Origin: Cinnamomum chago
Lineage: Eukaryota > Streptophyta > Magnoliopsida > Laurales > Lauraceae
Assembly (NCBI GenBank): GCA_038049695.1
Contig: CP142454.1
Coordinates: 18,298,501-18,362,500 of the forward strand
Reading direction: 5' to 3'
DNA: 64,000 bases
In this document: positions 58,001-63,853 of the stretch, piece after piece
Layout of the letters: every line of letters starts with the position of its first letter
How positions within the stretch are numbered: the stretch's first letter is position 1
Made by a program: the position numbers and the translations under genes
The notes under the pieces: generated by a model
The model's input: the letters and a program-made list of their open reading frames with translations, nothing else
Databases searched by the model: none
Told to the model about the DNA's origin: nothing

Positions 58001-61000
58001 AATCTACTATGATCATCAATAAAGGTGACAAAATATTTGAAATGTGTGTGAGAGATGACCGGAGTAATCCCCCAGACGTCACTATGAATAATGTCAAAGC
58101 AATTAGAAGCCATAGTAGAGTTTGAGGGAAAGGGAAGAACTTTGCTTTTTCCAAGTTTGCAAACAGAACACTCATCAGAAATATGACTAAAAGAAATCGC
58201 ATTTTTATTAAGACTACCAGTGTTTAACATCGAAGATAACAGTTTTGAATGAGGATGGCCTAATCTATTATGCCAGAGCCTCCAAACATCTTGCGGAGAA
58301 AAACATGAAAAAGCAGAAATCTGGTCATTGTGAGAGATAGGCATAACAAGAGGAAACAAGCGTCCACACTTAGGCCCCTTCGCGATCACCGTCCCCGACA
58401 CTGGATCCTGCACAACACAACTAGAGCGAGAAAAGGAAACATCACAATTATCATCAACAAGTTGTCCAACAGACAGAAGATTCGTGGTGAGGTTAGGAGA
58501 TAGAAAGACATTTGTGAGAGGTAATGAATGAATGATATCCCCAGTGGCTGTAATAGGAAGCTTTTGACCATCAGCAGTATGAACTTGCAAATTGCCATTG
58601 TATGGTTGCAGGTTAGTAAGATGAGAGGGGGAGGAGGTCATGTGATTGGAAGCTCCAGAATCAAGAAACCATATGGAGGAGGAGGATTGGTTGTTACCTG
58701 AAATGCCAAGTGCAGAGAAGGCATTTATTATCATTTGTTGAATAAGCTCAGGGGTGATCTGAGGAGCAGCATTGGAGGCAGTAGGTGGTGAAGGCATGAC
58801 CGGTGTTGAAAGACTGTCACTGGAAGTAGTAGCATCAGCAGCGTTGACATGATATGCCCGTGGAGTGCGATTCTGTGGTCGCCTTCTGCAATCACTAATG
58901 ACATGACCATTGGATTTGCAGTAATTACAAAACTTGGTCTTACACTGTGAAGCATAGTGTCCATAACTCTTACAGCCAAAACATTGGATTTTGCTGAGAT
59001 CCCGTGCAGGAGTTTGTCCTTTAGCAGTAGACGCAGGACTATGGGAGACACCCGGGTTGTAACTGGCAATGGCCGGATATGCAACACTAGAAGAGGTTCC
59101 GGAGAACTGTTGCTTCAAAGCATGCTGAGTAAGCTGACTTTGTTCCTCTCGCAAGAGTTCATGAAGGCACTCATTCAGGGATGGAGATGGAACTCGGCTC
59201 ATCAGATTAGAACGAATGATCTCATATTCGGATCTCAATTTCATGAGAAACTGATCTCGATGAGAAGTTGCCTGTAATTGTTGTATTTCAGAAAGAGCTG
59301 CCTCCGAGACATGGAGGTATTTGATTTCATCATACTCTGCCCACAGATTAAGAAAACCCGTATAATAGTCCTGGATGGAAGAAGTGCCTTGGGAATATTG
59401 AGCAATCTCCAGTTCAAGTTGGTATTGTCGGGCAGAATTCCCTTGGTGATACACTTGTTTCAGATATTCCCACATCTCCTTGGATGTCTTGTACGGTTTA
59501 AGGTTCAAGATATATTGTGGTTCCACAGAACCAAGAATCCATGTTTTGATCTTGGCATCCTTGGTATTCCAAGAAAGTATTTTTTTCTCATCCTCCTTAG
59601 GTCGTGGATCCCATCCTTCAACGAGTCCCCACATCTCCTTTCCTTCAAGATAAACTTGAAGTTGATAGGACCAGGAAGTATAATTTTTCCCATTAAATTT
59701 GATCAATGTAATTTCATGTTTATCCATGTCAGTAATCTTATCAGATGCCTTAAGACAGCACACAGCAGCAATATAAGATAGCAGATGCAGTAACAGAGGG
59801 TTCCAAGTAGAACCAGAACACAGAGTGCAGAAAATTGCACCAAAAACAGCCCAGGCGACCAGAAATATTGGATTGATAGCCTTGCGTGGGACCCACAGAA
59901 AGATCTGAATGATGATCAGACCAGTAGCTAGAGACTAGGAGTAAATTTCCTTTCCAGCAGTACAAGTTTTATCCAGATCGGATCTGGATCAAAGATTTTG
60001 TACGGTGGTGATAAAAACTATTTAAGGAAAGTGATTAACCACAAGAGGGAGCAAACCGCCTACCTCTGCTCACTGAAAATTGCTGAAAAAATCTCTAAAA
60101 TAACCAGGAGGGATGGACGACCAAGGCTGGAGTGAAACTTCTGGACTGTGAGATGATCGTAGGTGGGCCACCAGTTGATCAGATGAAGAAACAGCCACGG
60201 GATGCCTCTGCAGAGCACAGATCCTTGATCTGTGTGAAGAAATCCTCAACCAATGTCCTCAATCACCAGAGGAAGTAGACGACCAGATTGGTTGCAATAG
60301 TTTGGCTTAATAATGTTGATCTAGGGTGGGCCACTTCTGATCACACCTTGATCTGACGACTTCCAATGCTTGGAAGATGAAGAAGAAAATACCCAGAGAG
60401 TCTCTCAAAGACTATGACAACTTCCAACACTTGGAAGATGGCTCAGACACACATAGCTCTGATACCATGTGAAAGGCAGCAAGAGAAGAAGAGACAAGAT
60501 CCTTTGTGAATTCGATGATCCCTTTGAGGGTCTCGATCTTTCATTATATAGATTAAAGTTGCTATAAGTGTTACAGGGATTGAGGCAATTAGCTAAATTA
60601 CAATCATTCTATTCTAATTAGATCTCCTAATAAGGCAGGAAATATATTACATAGCTGTACAACCGATGCTTGTCTTGACCCACAAGTTGGGCCTTTTCTG
60701 CCATGGGTTGTGACCCACTGATCCATTGGACCATGACCCACTTACCCACTTGACATGATCCACACTTTTTTTTTCTTTTTATAATGGAGGGTGTCCTAGC
60801 CAGAGGCGGACTCACAGTTAAATGACCTGGGGCGATCGCCCCAGGTCAAATTTCGAATTCCTCTTGAAATAGTGGTGGGCCTTGGCCCACTCCCTACATC
60901 AACTAAAACAACGCCCCAGGTCAAAAAGGGATATTGAAAGAAAAAATAAGGAAATAATAACGAGGTACTAATTTTTATAGGATAATGTGTATTATTTCTT

Positions 61001-63853
61001 TAGAGTTTCTTTATTATTGTTGTAGTTTCCTTGTCAAATTGTGTGCTAATTTTTTGAAGGTTGTGAACCCTTTCTTTTTTAAGATGATTGGCTTGCCCTC
61101 ATTTTTTAAGAGACTTTTTTGTTTTCAGTATACTTTTTTTGTACTGTAAATTTTGGAGAAATGAAGTCATCATTTCAAACAATAAATATATTAAGTTGAT
61201 CTAGTTAAATATTTTGCGTTTATTTACATGGAATACATTTTTTCTTTTGTTATTGTTGATGTGAAAAAATTATAGCAAATGTTTCGCCCCACCTAATCGA
61301 AAATCCTGGGTCCGCCTCTGGTCCTAGCCCTTTGGGCTGGACTAATCCCTACGGGCCAAGGGGGAGCCAGGTAAATCCCCTGCAGCTCCAATGTGGTAGC
61401 GCAGAAAGAGTTAATTTTTCCAATATCAGAATTTTATTCCTCAAACTTCACGTCAGTCTCATCTGGAACTTTAACTTTTCCCAAAATATATTTCCAGAAT
61501 TTTAGACACTTTCAATGATTCTGCATCAAATGGGATCAATAAGAAGAACTGGTTCCACTGAATCATGCAATAAGATTCTGTAGTTTATCCATCATCACGA
61601 TTAAAATCAAACTGCCAGACGAATCACAAATTAGCTAAAGGTTCCTTTAATTGAAGACTAGATGCAGAAATCAAAGACCAAATCAAGAAGTCTACCTTGT
61701 AGGGGAACTTCAGGTGTAATAGCCAAAAAAATAATTTGATAGGTGATTGATCCATGTGTTGTTGAGCAAAGGAGGTGGTCCCCACCAACGATCAGATGGC
61801 CGGATCAATGGTTGTGAGATGGCCCAATGATGATCAAAAGGCCAGATCAGTGGATGTGAGATGCCTTCAGTAGAAAAGCAATCTAGACCTGGTGCTTGTT
61901 CCTGTGGATGAAGAGTTCTGGAACAAGAAGGTGTTGTCTGGAATTGAACGACCCTGGCAGTGTCAGGGGATAACAGAAGGGGCCAGTCATTCCAGATCAG
62001 GTTTTTATCATACACCAAGGATGTGTCCCAAGGGGATCAGCATACCTTGTGGTAAAATACGAGATCAAACAGAACAGTATTCAAAAATCTAGACAGCAGT
62101 CAGGATAACTTAAGAGCCCAGTCAATCCGGATCAGATCTTTTATCATACACCAAGGATGTGTCCTAAGGGGGTCAGCATACCTTGTGGTAGAATATGAAA
62201 TCAAACAGAACAGTATACAAAAATCTAGATGGCCGAGATCGGATCTGGGTCCAGAAAACTAAAGAACCACAAAAATGGGTGGAAACCCCTTTGAATGATG
62301 GAGAAAATCGAGTATTCCCTAGATGGTAACCTCCCCCTCCAGGTGCTCTCAAGCTCAATTTTGATAGTAGTGCTTGTGGAAACCCCGGCCCCACTGGTTT
62401 AGGGAGAGTCATTCGTGATACTGAAGGGACTATTCTTCTTTCTTACTCCAGCCCCGCAGCTCCAGCAACAAAGCTAAATTATTGGCTCTTATAACTGGCA
62501 TCCGTGAAGCATCAAAGCTCAATCCTCAACGGCTACTTATTGAAGGGGACTCCTATTACGTCATTCAGTGGGAAAGTCAATCTTCAAATCCTCCTTGGAA
62601 CCTTGCAAATATCATTGAAGAGGTGGTCCAGCTTTCACAGGAGTTAAATATATCTTTTCACCATATTAAAAGATCGGCTAATCAGAAAGCGGATAAGCTC
62701 ACCAAAGAGGGAGTTCTTAAAACTGCCTCGACTGTTTCTATGTAATGCGTGCTTGTTAGCTCTTTTGGGGGTGATTACTCAATTTTGGTTTGGGGGGTCG
62801 TGCCACTTTTTTGGGGGTATCCCCTTTTTCTCTTTTTTGGTTTTGGTTGCTTGTCCCCTTTGTTGTGGGGTTTTTTGAGTCAGTGTATTTCTCTTATACT
62901 ATACAGTTCCTTTTGAGCAATATATCGTCATCACTTTAAAAAAAAATGGAGAAAAAAATGTGAAAAACTACCTAGATGCTCCTGACATATGGGTGACCAA
63001 AATGGTCCTGAAGTCTTAAGAAGATGTGACCAGAAGTGGGCCCCACCAACAGATGTCGACTTCTTACCAGGAACTTTGTTGATAGAGTCCAGAGGGCTTA
63101 TAATATCATATCTGACCCAACCGCACAGATCAGAGGCTTCAGATGAGAGGATGGATGTACAAATCCAGCTTAGTGATCAGTGGAATCCCAAAGACAAAAC
63201 AGTTCCAGGAGGAGCAGTTAGACAGAACTTGAGATGGAGCAGTTCAATGAACAAACTTCCAGAAGAAGGAAGGCCACACTACTTGCAAACCAAACTGGGA
63301 ACCTAGGGCTCTGATACTATGTAAACAGAGAAGAATTGGAAATTTCGGGAAACAATTCGGTGGTGGCATCAGTAGTACAGACAAACTAAGGTTCCATCAG
63401 AGCTAGTTGGTCCCATGATTCAATCATTCGTGTGTAAGTAAATGGTGGACAAGCATGAAGAGCATTCAAGATGTACAGTGTATTAAAAAGTTAAGAGCAA
63501 AATCTATAGGATGGAGGAAAGCAGGGTAAAAAATAATACCAGTGGTGCAACAGCATCAGCATAGTGTTCCAAAAGGCATTCCAGAAGTTCGAAGCACATC
63601 TGCAAGAACATTCAGTAAGATAAATGTTTCATAATACAAAATTTAGGTGTAGACTGTAGACACTAGAAAGTAGAGACTATTAAAGAAGCCTTACCTTACG
63701 ATCATGCAAAGCCAAGGATTGCACCTGTAGGTTCTCTAGGTAAGACTTCATAAGCATTCTTGCATCAGTGACTGTGACCGTACCAACATTAGTACTTCTT
63801 CTCAAAAGTGCCAAGCAACCAACAAGTGCACCATGTAAAGCTTGCCAATCTGC
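32385..63853 (-). CDS. MMS19: MMS19, cytosolic Fe-S assembly targeting protein (16 exons, 5' end beyond window)
   Basis: Sixteen exons on the - strand join in phase into 3198 nt: 1065 codons and a stop. The family protein is roughly 1130 residues in plants, so about 70 N-terminal residues lie past the right edge. Recognisable landmarks include ADWQALHGALVGCLALLRR, RALMHAFASTPLFEPFVIPL, VKGLQTLAMFPGSSMPISKA, GFEEVALRFAVNIWDELES, VVRETAIQCLVAMTGLPYVR and the C-terminal IRCRQAWASLASRSLHF. MMS19 is an all-helical HEAT-repeat protein. With CIA1 and CIA2-type partners it delivers Fe-S clusters in cytosol and nucleus to DNA-metabolism enzymes; in Arabidopsis (MET18) it also supports ROS1/DME-dependent DNA demethylation (family knowledge). 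No internal stop or frameshift was found. Introns range from 84 bp to 9.85 kb, and the long ones hold the mobile elements. Confidence 0.94.
32503..32582 (-). CDS. MMS19: MMS19 exon O
   Basis: 80 nt: VLQAMTKALDDRKRSVRQEA IRCRQA plus two bases. Acceptor TGCCAG|GTACTA, donor CATG|GTAGGA (phase 2). Confidence 0.93.
32731..32811 (-). CDS. MMS19: MMS19 exon N
   Basis: 27 codons: VVRETAIQCLVAMTGLPYVR IYPMRTQ. Acceptor TTTCAG|GTTGTT, donor CAG|GTTGGT (the same unusual donor hexamer as exon E). Confidence 0.93.
32887..34470 (-). mobile_element. RTE-type LINE fragment in the MMS19 M-N intron
   Basis: On the - strand: VLVKDNGIKERWREYF-like (near 34400), DDIVLVGKSRDGVN-like RT motif (near 33625), then RAGWLKWKLTSEMLCDWNVP, AECWLVKKQHMHKMSIAKMR and MLGWTCGKTRKNKIRNK (33359-33069). 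The 3' end reads ATGTAGCCGACCCCAACTTA and finishes in (ATG)n-like sequence, typical of plant RTE elements. Frames are broken. Confidence 0.8.
34767..34843 (-). CDS. MMS19: MMS19 exon M
   Basis: 77 nt: completes Gly, then KEAVTENAHSIITNLLTLIS and YPHMM. Acceptor CATGCAG|GAAAAG, donor ATG|GTAATG. Confidence 0.93.
35814..36273. mobile_element. Mutator-like MITE (460 bp)
   Basis: The left end GGGAAATTCACAAAAAGGTA and the right end (opposite strand GGGAAAATTTCAAAAAAAGT) are inverted partners, and the inverted match continues inward (AGTACATGAA, GAGTATAAAAGTTTTT). A perfect 9-bp duplication TAATAAAAA flanks it (35805-35813 and 36274-36282), the Mutator-class length. No coding capacity. Lies in MMS19 intron L-M. 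Confidence 0.85.
36283..37800. other. MMS19 intron L-M, right part; nothing recognised
   Basis: AT-rich, no coding homology and no repeat structure that I could define. Confidence 0.5.
37871..37982 (-). CDS. MMS19: MMS19 exon L
   Basis: 112 nt: LLPPLMNAISILSLDNLNKD to SLLLVLSGILMDEN plus one base. Acceptor TTTACAG|CTCCTT, donor AATG|GTGAGA (phase 1). Confidence 0.93.
38105..38180 (-). CDS. MMS19: MMS19 exon K
   Basis: 76 nt: completes Arg, then ASLYQAFGHLISDAPLAAIV and TEAKK. Acceptor ATTTCAG|AGCTTC, donor AAG|GTACAT. Confidence 0.92.
39353..39505. mobile_element. Near-perfect inverted-repeat MITE (153 bp) nested in the long-TIR element
   Basis: GGGAGATGCTCCTATGAGAG begins a ~48-bp arm ending near GATAAG that is mirrored almost exactly by the right arm ending AGGAGCATCTCCC. 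The loop is ~50 bp. The flanks are TA-rich (ATATAT on both sides), obscuring the duplication. Confidence 0.85.
39920..39943. repeat. Poly(G) tract, 24 bases
   Basis: Uninterrupted run of 24 G followed by (AG)n inside the long-TIR element. The true length is likely uncertain because of assembly limits. Confidence 0.8.
40787..41679 (-). CDS. MMS19: MMS19 exon J (largest exon)
   Basis: 893 nt, residues 616-912 plus two bases: GLLDAIMTAMRLAVGDCTEE, FQIHAIVGLAWIGKGLVMRG to IKDTESSVT. Several amphipathic helix pairs fit HEAT repeats. Acceptor TTTGCAG|GGACTT, donor ACAAG|GTATTT (phase 2). Confidence 0.95.
41798..41903 (-). CDS. MMS19: MMS19 exon I
   Basis: 106 nt: completes Trp, then LKKTVGFEEVALRFAVNIW to NIGIQGQ. 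Acceptor GTGGCAG|GCTCAA, donor CAG|GTGGAT, an unusual donor. Confidence 0.92.
42348..42421 (-). CDS. MMS19: MMS19 exon H
   Basis: 74 nt: VEGNVKSVEILIYLLEYYSG then QVLP and two bases of a Trp codon. Acceptor CAATAG|GTTGAA, donor CCATG|GTATGC (phase 2). A (GT)n run on this strand begins about ten bases past the donor. Confidence 0.93.
42561..42940 (-). CDS. MMS19: MMS19 exon G
   Basis: 380 nt, residues 429-555: VKGLQTLAMFPGSSMPISKA to GLEEAISANFVKAS. Acceptor TGCACAG|TGAAGG, donor TCT|GTAAGT. Confidence 0.95.
43370..44105 (-). CDS. MMS19: MMS19 exon F (large exon)
   Basis: 736 nt, visible residues 184-428 plus one base: LDSLKYLSYCILHYGADRIA to HDTEKDYFYSG. Helical and Leu-rich, as expected for HEAT repeats. 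Acceptor CCACAG|CTTGAT, donor GGGG|GTAAAA (phase 1). Confidence 0.95.
44220..44306 (-). CDS. MMS19: MMS19 exon E
   Basis: 29 codons: HAFASTPLFEPFVIPLLLDK to SSLLSAK. The in-phase donor is AAG|GTTGGT; a stronger-looking GTATGC lies four bases downstream but would put the next exon out of frame with a stop in its first full codon. Confidence 0.9.
44836..44859 (-). mobile_element. 24-bp LINE 3'-end micro-insertion
   Basis: On the - strand the insert is AATGAAAGTAACCATT plus eight A, which matches the LINE 3' end AATAAAAGTAACCATT at 21037-21052 at all but one base. It is flanked by a perfect 10-bp duplication AAAATTGCAC (44826-44835 and 44860-44869). This looks like an L1 insertion truncated almost completely at its 5' side. 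Confidence 0.6.
45237..45468. repeat. 116-bp tandem duplication within the LINE RNase H region
   Basis: CCCATTGAGTGACACAAGAT starts at 45237 and at 45353, and the two 116-bp copies appear identical by eye. As 116 is not a multiple of three it shifts the RNase H frame. Confidence 0.92.
46043..46077. repeat. Poly(C) tract, 35 bases
   Basis: Uninterrupted run of 35 C in the LINE, an unusual length in plant DNA; it may be a collapsed or noisy read region. Confidence 0.8.
47750..48490 (+). mobile_element. LINE C-terminal (zf-RVT region) fragment
   Basis: Broken + strand frames give AGKPIRVFSSKSLLDLL, a W/SFSNICFLYWSMEE-like block and CIWKENKRAF, which follow the order of the plant L1 C-terminal segment. 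Boundaries and clade are uncertain. Confidence 0.5.
48491..50240. other. MMS19 intron D-E, right part; low-information sequence
   Basis: Contains a block rich in GGGTTGGG/CCCAACCC near 48955-49140 resembling hAT MITE interiors, and CT-rich sequence near 49440-49540. No coding homology or clear termini. Confidence 0.4.
50246..50299 (-). CDS. MMS19: MMS19 exon D
   Basis: 18 codons: PKNDDIHVKRDDLSRALM. Acceptor ATGCAG|CCAAAG, donor ATG|GTATGT. Confidence 0.93.
51403..51871 (-). repeat. Probable solo LTR of a Ty3/gypsy element
   Basis: Opens TGATGCGGCCCCTGATTCTC and closes CATACTGCATCA, the same TGATGC/GCATCA termini and a similar first 40 bases as the LTR at 7763-8696. No internal element adjoins it. 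Flanking 5-mers CCAAG and AGAAG match only partly, so the duplication is decayed or the boundaries are slightly off. Confidence 0.5.
53501..53689 (-). CDS. MMS19: MMS19 exon C
   Basis: 63 codons (visible residues 74-136): GDDLVYGICAAIDEEKDPQ to ILSRYFPIYFTH. Acceptor GTGTAG|GGTGAT, donor CAT|GTAAGA. The preceding intron is 9.85 kb and contains the nested mobile elements. Confidence 0.94.
55115..55291 (-). pseudogene. Copia gag (UBN2) fragment cut by Copia-2
   Basis: On the - strand DHTIGKQLTKSKPPKAVWEY and LSRLYTQSNSAKGYQLESKI, then GNNIIHDFY, is the core of a copia gag. It stops at the Copia-2 duplication (TGATC, 55287-55291). Confidence 0.8.
55292..55579 (-). repeat. Copia-2 3' LTR
   Basis: 288 bp, with no difference from the 5' LTR seen on side-by-side reading. 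Confidence 0.95.
55580..55590 (-). promoter_or_regulatory. Copia-2 polypurine tract
   Basis: TTTGAGGGGGGG on the - strand immediately precedes the 3' LTR and overlaps the RNase H stop codon. Confidence 0.9.
55587..57437 (-). CDS. Copia-2 reverse transcriptase and RNase H
   Basis: An uninterrupted 616-codon frame overlaps the integrase frame by 17 bases in a different phase. Motifs in order: GCKWVFSIKLKADGSLDRYK, FDVKNAFLHGDLKEEVYMRL, LYGLKQAPRAWFEKF, LLVYVDDIIISG (YVDD catalytic pair), LVGSLIYLTITRPDISYAV, then RNase H with SDSDWAGCPDSRRSTTGW, SKSSTEAEYRAM, YADNTSAIRI and FHERTKHIEV. It ends DSPASI-TGA within the polypurine tract. The first ATG (57437) is within the junction, so it is unclear whether it is a genuine start or a result of a one-base slip in a T-run. 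Confidence 0.94.
   Translation of the reverse strand: MLLFFKINSFFSTHSSDLPSFSHLPAFSDTLSSPLIVYERRRHKDVPQLPPPPDPSPAPDLAPASSPDVGSPPPPPLRRSTRVSKPPDKYGFTHTSLLATLSSISIPTSYLQAVKHDCWRKAMHEELDALQQNHTWDIVPCPSSARPIGCKWVFSIKLKADGSLDRYKARLVALGNRQEYGIDYEETFAPVAKMTTIRTVLAIAASHSWPLYQFDVKNAFLHGDLKEEVYMRLPQGVSGVSAGDCARLRRSLYGLKQAPRAWFEKFRDALLHLQFSQSASDPSMFLHRSSNVITVLLVYVDDIIISGTDSGMITHLQASLHESFHMKDLGPLTYFLGLEVHQSAKGLILDQHKYAMDLIETAGLQNSTPVDTPVEANLQLAQDTGDLLPNATMYRRLVGSLIYLTITRPDISYAVNLVSQFMTQPRHLHLVAVRRILRYVLHTPSRGLFFPMGNSTSLIAYSDSDWAGCPDSRRSTTGWCMFLGDSLISWKCKKQDKVSKSSTEAEYRAMSAATSEIIWLRGLLSELGFPQSGPTPLYADNTSAIRITENPVFHERTKHIEVTCHYIRDAFVREAITLPHVPTSLQIADIFTKGLPRPRHQFLVGKLMLVDSPASI
57421..59727 (-). CDS. Copia-2 gag-protease-integrase polyprotein
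   Basis: I choose the ATG at 59727 (MDKHEITLIKFNGKNYTSWS) over one 12 codons upstream because it matches the copia gag start. In order: UBN2 gag; two CCHC knuckles (CFGCKSYGHYASQC and CNYCKSNGHVISDC); aspartic protease FLDSGASNHM; pre-integrase LWHNRLGHPHSK; integrase core with HSDVWG, RSDSGGEY and NGVAERKN, giving the complete DDE triad; and a C-terminal FLGYASHQKGY motif. It ends at TAA just after RNVTFF. No other stop interrupts the frame, about 768 codons. It acts in virus-like particle formation and cDNA insertion (family knowledge). Confidence 0.94.
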   Translation of the reverse strand: MDKHEITLIKFNGKNYTSWSYQLQVYLEGKEMWGLVEGWDPRPKEDEKKILSWNTKDAKIKTWILGSVEPQYILNLKPYKTSKEMWEYLKQVYHQGNSARQYQLELEIAQYSQGTSSIQDYYTGFLNLWAEYDEIKYLHVSEAALSEIQQLQATSHRDQFLMKLRSEYEIIRSNLMSRVPSPSLNECLHELLREEQSQLTQHALKQQFSGTSSSVAYPAIASYNPGVSHSPASTAKGQTPARDLSKIQCFGCKSYGHYASQCKTKFCNYCKSNGHVISDCRRRPQNRTPRAYHVNAADATTSSDSLSTPVMPSPPTASNAAPQITPELIQQMIINAFSALGISGNNQSSSSIWFLDSGASNHMTSSPSHLTNLQPYNGNLQVHTADGQKLPITATGDIIHSLPLTNVFLSPNLTTNLLSVGQLVDDNCDVSFSRSSCVVQDPVSGTVIAKGPKCGRLFPLVMPISHNDQISAFSCFSPQDVWRLWHNRLGHPHSKLLSSMLNTGSLNKNAISFSHISDECSVCKLGKSKVLPFPSNSTMASNCFDIIHSDVWGITPVISHTHFKYFVTFIDDHSRFTWVYFLHTKSEVFDVFQKNLAYVENQFSARIKILRSDSGGEYMSHQFQTFLQQHGILSQRSCPYTPQQNGVAERKNRHLLDTVRSLLLESSVPARFWPEALTTAVHLINRLPSSHLHNHTPYFRLFHKDPSYTHMRIFGCVCFVHLPPTERTKLTAQSAKCAFLGYASHQKGYICYDPVINRIRISRNVTFF
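59728..60455 (-). other. Copia-2 untranslated leader
   Basis: About 730 bp between primer site and gag start, with no conserved open frame. It would contain the packaging signals; none can be pinpointed. Confidence 0.6.
60456..60467 (-). promoter_or_regulatory. Copia-2 primer-binding site
   Basis: TGGTATCAGAGC on the - strand, complementary to initiator tRNA-Met, directly next to the 5' LTR. Confidence 0.95.
60468..60755 (-). repeat. Copia-2 5' LTR
   Basis: On the - strand runs TGTCAAGTGGG to TTGCTGCCTTTCACA and abuts the primer site. TATATAATGAAAGATC is a plausible promoter TATA region. Confidence 0.95.
60801..61320. mobile_element. Non-autonomous hAT element (520 bp)
   Basis: Termini CAGAGGCGGACTCAC and GGGTCCGCCTCTG are inverted partners, flanked by a perfect 8-bp duplication GTCCTAGC (60793-60800 and 61321-61328). 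The CAGAGGCGGA end is typical of plant hAT elements. The interior is AT-rich without transposase. Confidence 0.93.
61983..62235. repeat. Tandem duplication, ~135-bp unit
   Basis: CCAGTCA-TCC-GATCAG starts at 61983 and again at 62118, and TATCATACACCAAGGATGTG and CAGCATACCTTGTGGTA recur in both. It is probably in the leader of the older copia element. Confidence 0.8.
62308..62945 (+). mobile_element. 5'-truncated LINE retaining only RNase H
   Basis: + strand: LKLNFDSSACGNPGPTGLGR VIRDTEG, a frameshift near 62470, then LALITGIREASKLNPQRLLI and SFHHIKRSANQKADKLTKEG, a full plant L1 RNase H. A 3' UTR ends in an A-run. A 10-bp duplication ATGGAGAAAA (62298-62307 and 62946-62955) marks the target. 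Confidence 0.75.
62956..63305 (-). other. Leader of the older copia element
   Basis: Non-coding sequence between the decayed primer site and the LINE insertion. Its GTGGGCC-type content resembles the Copia-2 leader. No open frame of interest. Confidence 0.45.
63540..63599 (-). CDS. MMS19: MMS19 exon B
   Basis: 20 codons, MCFELLECLLEHYADAVAPL. Acceptor TTGCAG|ATGTGC, donor CTG|GTATTA. Confidence 0.93.
63695..63853 (-). CDS. MMS19: MMS19 exon A (first visible)
   Basis: 53 codons, phase 0 to 0: ADWQALHGALVGCLALLRR through LALHDRK. Acceptor CACCAG|GCAGAT, donor AAG|GTAAGG. Upstream exons are outside the window. Confidence 0.93.

Larger units (their letters stand above)
55292..60755 (-). mobile_element. 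Copia-2: young, nearly intact Ty1/copia element
   Basis: Two 288-bp LTRs (55292-55579 and 60468-60755) appear identical by eye. The element has a primer site, a gag-protease-integrase frame, an RT-RNase H frame and a polypurine tract, all on the - strand. A perfect 5-bp duplication TGATC flanks it (55287-55291 and 60756-60760). It lies in MMS19 intron B-C, in the same orientation as the gene, inside an older copia gag. The only visible defects are at the integrase/RT junction (a stop and a frame change in T-runs). Its gag and pol are moderately similar to Copia-1. Confidence 0.96.
54265..63422 (-). mobile_element. Older copia-type element, broken and serving as host for nested insertions
   Basis: A repeat beginning TGTAAA-ATGCAGAGAAG and ending GAGCTAGT(C/T)GGTCCCAT is present at 54265-55113 and, with a large internal deletion, at 63320-63422, as expected for LTRs. 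Beside the right copy, GGGCTCTGATACTA (63306-63319) reads on the - strand as a decayed tRNA-Met primer site. A copia gag piece adjoins the left copy. Between them sit Copia-2, a hAT element and a LINE. Most of the original pol is gone. Confidence 0.65.

Noticed and set aside
57729-59781. Plus-strand open frames up to 167 codons
   Set aside because: They lie opposite the Copia-2 gag-integrase frame and show no domain of their own.
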